Assembly (NCBI RefSeq): GCF_028858725.1
Contig: NC_084763.1
Location: 49,670,152 to 49,734,151 of the forward strand
Direction of reading: 5' to 3'
From: Colius striatus
Taxonomy: Eukaryota; Chordata; Aves; Coliiformes; Coliidae
Length of the DNA: 64,000 bases
A program made the translations under genes and the position numbers. Positions 43,565 through 51,960 of this stretch are shown here, one piece after another. Under the pieces are notes generated by a model. That model searched no databases. It had not been told where the DNA came from and worked only from the letters and a program-made list of their open reading frames with translations. The first letter of the stretch is position 1. Each line of letters opens with the position of its first letter.

Positions 43565-45143
43565 CAGCCCAGCTCCGGTACGCTGCTACCAGAAGTGGCT
43601 GCTTGCTTTCAAGCTCTCCGCGCAGCCTGTAATCACCCAATATTGAAACCAGATTTACAAGCTCTTTAGAGGAGGAGAAGTTTGTGATTTCCAAAGCAGA
43701 CGCATTTGGTATTTCAGAAAAAAAGGTCAAGCCCCCTGTGGAGTAAGGGGGTTTTAATAGAATCAGTTCAGCAGGAGTTAAAAGGAGACATACCAACCCA
43801 GCGGCTCTCAAAGCGGCAGAAGCAGAGACGTAAGAAAGCCACAACCATTACTGTTTGGAGAAAAGAATCAGGGGAAGAGAGAGGCACGGGGGACGCTAAA
43901 TTACATCTTGAACGTTTCATTTCATTTATTCAGGACCAAGAGACGTTTTCAGTTAGAAATAGAGAGGGTTGTCCTGCTTACGCTCCAGGGCTTGCAGGGG
44001 TTTCAAAGAAAGGAGCGTTTGTTATTGTCCGCAGGGGAAATCCGAGAGTGCATAGCACAACAACAAATGCGGACTCTGAAGCTGAATGCATTTTAAGAGG
44101 ATGGCCATCACTTACTGCCTCATCTCTTCAGGCGCCAGGTCGCCTGCAGCGGGTGCCTGGGATGGCCTCTCTCCGTGCAAAAGCAGCACCCAGGCCTTGG
44201 AACCTCCTCAAGGTCTCTCTTTGTCTAAAGAGTGCAACTGCCAGCTGGTGTTGCAGAGTTCTGCAGGGAATATAAGCAGCCACTACAGAAACACCAGGGA
44301 TGCAGATGGCTACTGCTTGCTCCAGCACCCTTCGGACTCTGCAGGCAATATTCCAGTGAGAAGACCTGGGGCTCGTTCTATAACTTGCACGGCTGCTGCC
44401 AGACAGAGACCAGAGCTCGTAAGGTAGTTTCCTGAATGCACAGGCTTTAAAATAAATTGGAAAGCCAGATTTCATCCTTAGAAGACTCACAGCCCAGAAA
44501 CTTTTAGGCCATATCAGCTATCACATCTAATCTGGGTGTACTGCAGTGGGTAACAGAGCAGGGCCAGGACAGCCAAGTGCCATGGCTAGAGAGCAGCTGC
44601 TAACTCGTCCAGTCCAGCCCACAGCCCGGCTACACGACTACCCGGGAAGGCAAACAATCTCTTCTCTTCTTTAGAACATCTCCCCAGCAAGGGGCCAATT
44701 AGAGCATCCTGGTCTTACTAGCCTTTTAATGGCAAGCATAAATAGGCCCTTATGTATCCAAATCAGCAGCAAATGAGTGGTGAAGGTCACAGGATGCTGA
44801 AATGACTCTCCCAGGGGCTCCCTCAGCTTGCTGGAGAAAATCACTTGAAAATTTCCACCATCAGACTTTCTAACTTGTCTAGTCATCCTAAATACTGCTG
44901 CAGCTCCGCCCCACAGAGGGTATTTTCAGGTTTGTCTCTTCCACGACCAAGTTCCCAGCTCATCATTCCCCAAAATGATACACTTGGCAGAGCGGCCAAG
45001 CGCTCCAGACTTTCAGATCAGCACGAAGGAAGGGCAGCACTCTTCTAGGAAAGCGGCCCTTGGAAAGGTCAGCCAGAAGACCACAGGCCAGATTCCAACA
45101 GCAGTTGCAGCCACATAATTTCTTAAAAACTTTAGCAGCAAAG

Positions 45144-45168
45144 GAAAAAAAAAAAAGAAAGAAAAAAA
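45144..45168. repeat. A-rich / GAAA repeat
   Basis: A run of A interrupted by GAAA units, about 25 bp. No retroposed gene or SINE body is recognised next to it. Confidence 0.85.
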
Positions 45169-46284
45169 GTAGAAGCCAGAGAACACAGTTCTCTGCTTTT
45201 AAAGTAACTCTGCAGGCACCTTAAGTGAGAGTCAGCAGCTGTAGGTGCGCAAGTGAGACATAACCCTCCTAAGCTACACGTGAATATTGAGGCAGAAGCA
45301 CTTCTGAAGGTATTTAAAACATAGGTGAATACTAGACTCTTGCCAAGTTTTAACTCCTGCAGCAGCATTTTGGACTCTTCTTTCACCATGCTGTGGCATC
45401 TGCCTTTTAAGCAAGTCTACTTTGATTACCGCAACAAACTCTAATACAGCAAGAAAAATAAATACAGTAAGCTTCTGGGATAATCCAGAGGTTTTGTTTT
45501 TTAGCAAGTAGGCACTAAATAAATGTAATGATCAAGTGAAGCCAAGGAGCAAGAAACAACCAAGTGCACAAACACTGGCTGGGAAGAAAAGCCACCTCTG
45601 CACAGAGCGCATAAAGGAGAAACCAGAGGTTAAAGCCAGTCCCACACAAGAGCAGCAGCATGTGATACTGAGTTACAGTATAAAAGAGCAAGGCAGATGT
45701 TTTCCACTGTGCCTAGAAGGGTCACCAACAGAGCCAAAAAATACAGAGAATAGGTACTGTGGGTTTGGGGTTTCCCTCCCCACGCCCAAAGTATTTGAGA
45801 GTAAAAAGGTACAAAAGGAGGAAAGATTATAGAAAACAAGAATTGGGAGACAAAGGGGGAAAACCAGCCTTGAGGAATTAGGAGCCACTTTCTGAGAGAA
45901 GCAGTACTTATTAACAAAGAGGAACAACTAGTTACACGCAGAGTTCCAGAAGAATTTGCTGATGCTATGAGCAAACTCCAATAGCCAAGAACTGAGGATG
46001 TGGGCTTAAGGCTACTTGAAGTATTAAACAATAAAGCCACCACCTTCCTTGTGGTATAAACACCTAAACTTCCCCTCACAAAGAGGGAAAACAGATTCTG
46101 TTTTCATAATCCAGTTGAAATGCACAGCAAGCAGTTACCAGGCATACCACACCTACCACACCTTGATTTGTTTCCCCTGCCACCACCCCAAAAGAAAGAG
46201 GTTTTCCAAAACAAAAGTCACAAGCAAGTTTCAGACAAAATATATATATATTTTAAAAAAATCTTTACAATAAGTCAGGAAACA

Positions 46285-46618
46285 TAGGAGCTTACATACA
46301 GTTTATTATAACTCAGTCCTCAGCTCCCTACAGTTCAGATAACCCTGGTGACAGTGTTTACAACTTCTAACTTTTGCTTTCATAACTTTAAAGCAAACAA
46401 TACATTTGAGTGTATTTTTACTCTGTGCAAATAAGACAACTTTTGGAATCCTTCAGAAGAAACATCCAAGATTCTGTTTGCAGAGGTCCTTTGTTTCTCA
46501 AAAGATGATTTATGAGAGTTTTTGTTTTAAGATAAAGTGCTCCTGTCCAGCAGAACCCAAAGGCCTTCAAGAGTTCAGAGAGTAAGTTTAGCTCAGATTG
46601 AACAAAAAAAGAGATTGG
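46285..46618 (-). other. BAMBI: BAMBI 3' UTR with poly(A) signal
   Basis: Stretch after the BAMBI stop codon, AT-rich and without a continuing reading frame. The first canonical AATAAA on this strand is at 46307-46302, so cleavage is expected 10-30 nt further on, about 46275-46292. The UTR end is inferred from the signal alone; longer isoforms using later sites cannot be excluded. Confidence 0.65.
46302..46307 (-). terminator. AATAAA polyadenylation signal of BAMBI
   Basis: TTTATT on the plus strand is AATAAA on the gene strand, 312 nt past the stop codon. It is the first canonical hexamer met after the coding region. Confidence 0.65.
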
Positions 46619-47037
46619 TCATACAAATTCCAGCTTCCCATGTCCGCTGTACATTCCCCAGTGGACTAGCGAAAGAATTTTATCATTGCTGAGGTCTGAA
46701 TGTCTCATTTTATCACAGGTCATGCAGCAGTTCTCATGACCAGTCACAGGCACCATGCATTCCAAGTCCAATTTTGCCACCTGCCCTTTTTTTGTATGAT
46801 GTCCATGAAAGCTATAGTGCAAACGGGAGAGCATTTGCTGTCGTTGATCTTGCAGTCTCTTATTTTCACTCCTGAGCATCCGCAAGGCCAGCATGATAAG
46901 GAGCACCAAGATGAGCCCACCAGCTATAGGAACAGCAATTACAGCTGCCCTGAACCATAACTCTTTCGAAGAGGTCAACTCCTGCACCTTGGTGATGAGA
47001 TTCCTGCTGCTGTCATGTTGATATCTGCTCCCTTGTC
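46619..47037 (-). CDS. BAMBI: BAMBI coding exon 3 (juxtamembrane, membrane helix, cytoplasmic tail, stop)
   Basis: 419 coding nt from the second base of codon 123 to the TGA at 46621-46619. The acceptor is CTCTGCAG|GACAAG. It encodes the juxtamembrane segment, the hydrophobic helix at about 153-174 rich in I, L, V and A, a basic stop-transfer stretch (RMLRSENKR) and the conserved tail with a second cysteine cluster (HENCCMTCDKM). The tail is far too short for a Ser/Thr kinase, so the protein cannot transmit the signal as a type I receptor does. Confidence 0.97.
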
Positions 47038-50000
47038 CTGCAGAGGGGAAAGATGCCGAGCTTATTTCAGCGTCAACAATGGGTTTATATACAAGCAGCT
47101 CCCTCAAAGGACACACTGACAATTTTCAGCAGCCACAGCTACACTCTCTGCAATACCTACAGAAAATACTCCTATAAATAAAAAAGAGTTGCTAGGGGTG
47201 TTCACAAGGTGCAATTTCCTACCCTGGTAGCCAATTCATGTAGGAATGACACAACATTGCTTCTCAAAAGCAATGGCAAAGTTGTCCAGACAGATTTCTA
47301 ACATTAATGCAGACAAAAACGAGCTGCTCAGCCAAGATGCTCCCCTGCATCCAGCCACCCACTTCTCCCTCTGGAGAACACCTCCCATCAACAGATCACC
47401 CAATAGCAGACATACAGGTTTTAACCATACATCACCAGCCTGATGGCCAGGAGAGAGACACTTCATAGAAGCTTCCTTGCCCTACCTGAAGTATCGCCCC
47501 TGGAAGGAGACAAAACATCATGTAGTCCTCTGTAGTTGCACATATCTTCATGACAGCATTCCAACGTGGACACAGTGGTGGTGCCAGAGTGGTTTTGTGC
47601 TTGTTTGGCCTGGCAGATATCAGCTGTGCTTGCAAGAGAGTCCAAGCAGCCATGAGTAAGTGGGGAATGTGTATTCTGAGGATCAAGCAGTCTGGAGAAG
47701 CAGGCACCAAGCTCAGATTTGCACATGTAGCCGGTTGCAACACAGTGTGCAGCATCACAGTAGCATCTGATTTCACCTAAAAAATAAAAATTGCACAAGA
47801 AAGGTGAGAATTTGGTCTTTTAAGGACACCTTACACAGCACTCTTATTAGCCACAATCATCACACAATAAACTCTGCATCAGTTTTGGAGTACTCTGCCC
47901 TGCAAACCCAGTAGAGCAGGGGGGTTGGTTTCCTTCCCATAGTATGGCACCTACCTCGATGTAACCTTAATCCTTGCAAATGCCTTGGGCCACTTGTTTT
48001 AATTACTAGTACTAGAGAGCCCTTTGAATTAAAGCAAGAACATTTCACCAAGATGGGGACTGGAGGAGGGCAGAGGGTGCACAAGGAAGGTCATAGCGGC
48101 TTTTTTAGCAAGGTAAATATGACCATTTTATAGCTACTTCCACTCACTGTCAGCAGTTGCATTAAGCCACATTTAAAATGAAATATCAGTTTTTAAAAGC
48201 ATTATACACCTTAGGTGTACATGGAAGTCACATCCCTGTTTTAAACCATTACTACAGCAGCAGCATTCTGTTTTTGTAAAGAAAACAAGGCTTCTCTAAG
48301 TGGGTGTAAGCACATAGCAAAAATATCAGGTTTAAAAATTTGTGTGACAAACGAAAAAAAACCTGTAAATCGGAACCCCTGAATTGTTTATTACCTCTCA
48401 AGACTGTGCCAAAATTTAAAAGGTTTAACTAACACCTTATAAAGCTATTAGCTAGAGCCATTACCATCCAAGTCTCACAGTCAGGAAGGTTTTTACTGTG
48501 TGAAACTGGGCAACTATTTGTAATTTCTGCAGAAACAGAGAAATTCTTTAAGTAGGCATTCATGCAAAAAGGCTTTTTTTAAAATCAGTATTATAAAACC
48601 GAAACAGCACAGTTCACAATTAATCTGTTTGCCAGAGTCAATGTCTCTGAACTGAAATGTCGAGTTATAAGTTATTAAATGGGGTGAACTTGCAAGGCTA
48701 AAAATTCCCCCTGCCCCTCCCCGATTCTGTACACGATCCAACATTCGGTCAAAAGGGGAAACACTTAGACTAAAAAATCCTCTACCAGCTCTATGAAAAA
48801 TCTCTCAGGAAACCTCAAAAATTTCTGAAGGAAGTGATAAAAAAAAAAAGAGAGTTCCCTTCATAAAACTCTTCATTTTGTGCTCTCCAAACTGCTCTGC
48901 TACAAGTTATATATACACCCTATGCTGTAGGGAAATCTTACATTTTCTAGGCAAGTTGCAGTTAAATGTAATTCAATGTGCCACCGATTCAAAGTTCAGG
49001 AGGAAGCCAGATTTTGGAGCCCTTTTTAGAAGAATGGACTTTAAAACTACTTCTAAGGTGCCTGATGTACTTGCCAACATAGTGGCAAGCAAGGCTTTCA
49101 AAGTCAACTAAGTTGTCAGATGTCGGTCTTCCACAGTCTATACAATCTATAGACTTCCCCACTGCTACTGCTTCTTATGATGCTGCCTACTACCCCATAC
49201 CTAAAAAGTACTCTGAAAGATGTTAAAAAGCATCTCAAGAAAGTTAACCTCCCCTCATCAGCCTACCTGAATACTTTCCCCAAAATGCTACTGCAGGCTC
49301 CAGGCCTTGAAGTTCTCATTGCTCTTTAATAACTCTGCTTAATAGAAGCCAAATGATGGAGTGTCTCACTGTCTCCACTCCAATTCCCTTGGGCTTTCAG
49401 ATTAAGTCACTTAGTTAGGCGTTAATTCACACACACTGTCACCCAGCTATGTGCTATGGAAAAAAGACTCCATCTTTTTCTAAGCATTCTCTATGAGGTC
49501 TTCCCCCTACCTTCTCTGAAAAGCAAAAAAGAAATTTCATGATTTTCTCACTGTATAAGAGTTAAAAATAGGATGCAAAGCACAGCACCAGAGCTGACAG
49601 ACCTCTCCTGAGTCCCTGCACAGAAGAGAGTAAAACAACACACATACTTTCATTTTAACTGTTTATACAATCACCCTTAAAATTCTACGTTTTATTGACC
49701 TAAGACAATCACATAAACAAAACCTGACAGGCTAGTCATCAGGTTAATTCAACTGCTTTTTAATTAAAGCCACGTTTTCGGTGAAACAGAATGGACTTTG
49801 TATTACTGTATTAAAACTGTATTTCTGTCAATTCATAAAGTTTCTTCCTGTACTATGCAAAAGGCCAGAAAGGGTATTTAGTATTTTGAAACAGTGAACA
49901 ATGCCCTTCTGTTCCCTCCTCTTTCTTGTTACTGTATGTAGCTATTAAAGAAAAATGTCTGCTTTTAGTCAAGATGGCTACAGGAGAGACTACAGGCTGC

Positions 50001-50789
50001 TCTTAAAGCTTTTGAAGTCAACAGCAGCCAGAAGTCTGTGATCCCCTAATTATATCATTATCAGGCACATAGTTTCAGTATCTGCGACTTCACATCACTC
50101 AGTCACTCCCTGCTCTGCCCGCTTTGATGGGGCCAGCAGGCTCCCCCCTGCAAGCTGCAAGGGCTGTTATTTAGGGTTAATTACAGCCTTCCTTCCAAAA
50201 TAAATAAATACCGTCGCACACCGTCACCGCGCTAACTCCTGCCCTCACCTCCGCCCCGCAGCACGGCGGCTGGCGGCAGCCGGAGGGCCGCCTCACCCGG
50301 GCGGGCGGACAGTCCCCGGCTGACAGCGCGGGGCTGGCCGGCGCCGGGCCGCCACAGCCGCGGGCACCCGCGCTCGGACCGGCCGACACCGGCGCCCAGT
50401 TGAGACGGGAGGGCGCAGCTCCGGTGGCTCTCCCGCCCGCCAACAAAGGCTCAGCGAGGGGCCCTCGCCGCCGCCCGCTCCCCCCCGGGCTCTCCTGGGG
50501 GGGGGGACCACGGCGACACTGGCCCTGCCGCCGCCGGAACGGGCCCCCGGGCCCACTTTCCCTCCCGCCTCCCGCACCCTGCTGCCCTCAGGCACCCCGC
50601 TCCCCTCCGGCGCCGGCTCTCCTCAGGCGTCTCCGGTTCCCCGCAGACCCCGGATCCCCTCAGGCGCCGCGTCCCCCGCCTCACGCGCCTCCGGTCCCCT
50701 GCCGCGGCCTCACCTCTGGTGAGCAGGACGGCCATGGCGCACAGCTCCAGTTGCAGCCAGATGAAGATGTAGCTGGAATGGCGATCCAT
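46619..50789 (-). CDS. BAMBI: BAMBI, BMP and activin membrane-bound inhibitor (three coding exons)
   Basis: Coding sequence is complement(join(46619..47037, 47486..47776, 50714..50789)), 786 nt including TGA, giving 261 residues. Recognised from near-identity to remembered vertebrate BAMBI. Residues 1 to about 20 form a signal peptide. Residues 27-122 hold ten cysteines in a type I receptor-like three-finger ectodomain ending in the CCHEDMCN motif (99-106). An N-glycosylation site NHS lies at 87-89. A single membrane helix spans about 153-174, and an 87-residue cytoplasmic tail ends SGHGKLEFV. There is no kinase domain, as expected for this family. BAMBI is a cell-surface pseudoreceptor that associates with TGF-beta/BMP/activin receptors and blocks productive signalling. 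It is one residue longer than the 260 I recall for human. Both introns are phase 1 with GT/AG ends. Identification is very secure; exact UTR ends are not. Confidence 0.98.
47038..47485 (-). other. BAMBI: BAMBI intron 2
   Basis: 448-bp intron with GTAGGG donor and CTGCAG acceptor, phase 1. Nothing else is recognised inside it. Confidence 0.95.
47486..47776 (-). CDS. BAMBI: BAMBI coding exon 2 (cysteine-rich ectodomain)
   Basis: 291 nt, phase 1 at both ends, encoding the rest of Gly26 to the first base of Gly123. It carries all ten ectodomain cysteines (residues 30, 32, 37, 44, 51, 69, 80, 99, 100, 105) and the single NHS glycosylation site. The acceptor is a T-rich tract ending TTTTTTAG. The donor is CAG|GTAGGG. 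Residues 90-97 read GTTTVSTL. The human version I recall is one residue shorter here, which explains the 261-residue total. Confidence 0.97.
47777..50713 (-). other. BAMBI: BAMBI intron 1
   Basis: 2,937-bp intron with GTGAGG donor and TTTTTTAG acceptor. The end near exon 1 is GC-rich and part of the CpG island; the rest is AT-rich. I see no CR1 copy, RNA gene or credible nested coding exon in it. An AT-rich part at about 49,740-49,870 contains TTAATTAA-type homeodomain motifs and could be an intronic regulatory element, which is speculation. Confidence 0.93.
50714..50789 (-). CDS. BAMBI: BAMBI coding exon 1 (signal peptide)
   Basis: Encodes residues 1-25 (beginning MDRHSSYIFIW) plus the first base of codon 26. 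The start is fixed by an in-frame TAA immediately upstream (50790-50792), by A at -3 and G at +4, and by the absence of any other ATG on this strand back to the TATA-like box. The hydrophobic stretch is the signal sequence. The donor is G|GTGAGG, with GT at 50713-50712. The exon sits inside the CpG island. Confidence 0.97.
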
Positions 50790-51057
50790 TTACCCGCCCG
50801 CCAGACCCGCGGCGCGGCGCCGCTCGCCACAGCCCGCAGCGCAGGCACGGCCGAGCCGCCGCCGCCCGCCCCGTCGGAGCGCCGAGGAGCCGCTCGTCTG
50901 CGGGCGGAGCCGCTGCGCGGCCACCTCTGCGGCGGACAGGGGGAACGGGACGGGACGGAGCGGCACGGTACAGCTGCGGGTCCCTGCCTTCGCCGGCTAC
51001 GCCGTGCCCTGGAGTGGCGGCGCTACGACAGCTACACCCCACAGGCGCGGCCGCACT
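50790..51057 (-). other. BAMBI: BAMBI predicted 5' UTR
   Basis: GC-rich leader between the TATA-like element and the start codon. No ATG occurs on the gene strand in this interval, so the BAMBI ATG would be the first one used. The 5' boundary assumes initiation about 30 bp after the TATA-like box and is inferred. Confidence 0.5.
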
Positions 51058-51240
51058 GACACGGTGGCGGCGCCTCCCGCCCACTAAATACCGCCGGCGC
51101 CGCGCGCGGGCCGGCCCGCCGCGCCCCATTGGCTGCGCCTCCCTGGGTGGGCGGGGCACGCGGCGGCCCGGGCTGCCCCGCCCCTCCGCCTCGCCCCGCC
51201 CCTCCGCCCCGCCCCGCCCCTCCGCCCCGCCCCACCGCGC
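51058..51240 (-). promoter_or_regulatory. BAMBI: BAMBI core promoter: TATA-like, CCAAT and GC boxes
   Basis: Read on the minus strand, the order going upstream is a TATA-like TATTTA at 51090-51085, a CCAAT box at 51132-51128, then a dense GC-box array (51175-51235). CCAAT lies about 40 bp upstream of the TATA-like element, a normal arrangement. The array should bind Sp/KLF factors. The placement is consistent with transcription starting about 270 nt upstream of the BAMBI ATG. Motif-based only. Confidence 0.6.
51175..51235. repeat. GC-box tandem array
   Basis: About three and a half imperfect copies of a 17-18 bp unit, CGCCCCGCCCCTCCGCC. Each copy contains an Sp1-type GC box. On the gene strand it is a run of G-tracts that could form a G-quadruplex. 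It lies directly upstream of the CCAAT box. Confidence 0.85.
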
Positions 51241-51758
51241 CACCAGCGCTCCCGCCCGCGGCGCCCCCGGGCGGCGGCGGCTCCGGCTCCGGGCGGCCCG
51301 GCGGGGCGGGCCATTAACCCCGCTTAATTCAATGATGGGCACTTAGTGTCGGGCCCCGGGCTCCCCGGGGCTCCGCCGATAGCCATCGCTGGCGGCACGC
51401 AGCGCCCTCACTCGCGGCGTGAGTTTCGGCGGGGGAACGGGCTTCGCCCAGACCCCTCGAAACAATCCCCGTACGGAGGCAGCGGCTCGGAGTGCCGTAA
51501 GCGCATGCAATGGCCCCAGGCTTGGCGGAGCCGCGTTTAATGAACAACCGGCACCGCGGACTCCTCGTGTCAGAGCGAAAGGGAGAGCCGGGACGAAGCG
51601 AGGCCGGAGCCCCCAGCTGCCGGCCCTTCCCCGCTGCTCCGCTCTTGACTCTCAAAGCTACGTGAGGATGCAGGAGTGTTGCAGCACCCGGGATGCCAGA
51701 AGTTTTACTGCAGCCAGGTTTTGGCTTGTTGGGGGTTTTTTGGGTGGTTTTCTTCTTT

Positions 51759-51790
51759 TTCAAAGGTTATAAAACTTTGAAACCTTTGTT
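51759..51790. promoter_or_regulatory. Cluster of three TCF/LEF-type motifs upstream of BAMBI
   Basis: CTTTGWW occurs on the minus strand at 51765-51759 (seen as TTCAAAG) and on the plus strand at 51775-51781 (CTTTGAA) and 51784-51790 (CTTTGTT). This is about 700 bp upstream of the predicted start site. BAMBI is a known beta-catenin/TCF target in mammals, which makes the cluster plausible, but the motif is short and binding is unproven. Confidence 0.4.
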
Positions 51791-51960
51791 TTGGGCTGGA
51801 AGCGGCGCGAGCAGGAGCTCGGCTGAAGCCGTCCCCCCGAGCCCACGCCACTCGCACGGCCTGGGATGCACCGTGCGGCTCGGAGGGGGTTCTGCAGCTC
51901 CGGCTCAGCCCACGCTGCTGTCACGATCACGCAGCAACGGCAGGGCCGTGGGGCAGAGCC

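Larger units (their letters stand above)
36501..46284. other. Intergenic DNA immediately downstream of BAMBI
   Basis: No gene recognised. It contains two uncertain open frames discussed as findings (plus 38989-39216 and plus 43706-44275), an AT-rich candidate element at about 38,480-38,605, and simple repeats. Confidence 0.65.
50206..51960. promoter_or_regulatory. CpG island over the BAMBI promoter and exon 1
   Basis: A sharp change from AT-rich sequence to very GC-rich sequence with frequent CpG, covering the 3' part of the promoter, exon 1 and the start of intron 1. Long open frames on both strands here (for example plus 50400-51059 and minus 50710-51342) are by-products of the high GC content. 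Edges are judged by eye. Confidence 0.9.

Noticed and set aside
50400..51059. 219-codon plus-strand open frame antisense to BAMBI exon 1
   Set aside because: It lies wholly in the CpG island, where stop codons are rare in all frames. The translation is Pro/Ala/Arg/Gly-rich low-complexity text overlapping other long frames.
50710..51342. 210-codon minus-strand open frame across the BAMBI promoter and 5' UTR
   Set aside because: It is in a different frame from BAMBI, runs through the TATA-like and GC-box region, and is low-complexity Arg/Gly/Ala. It is a GC by-product.
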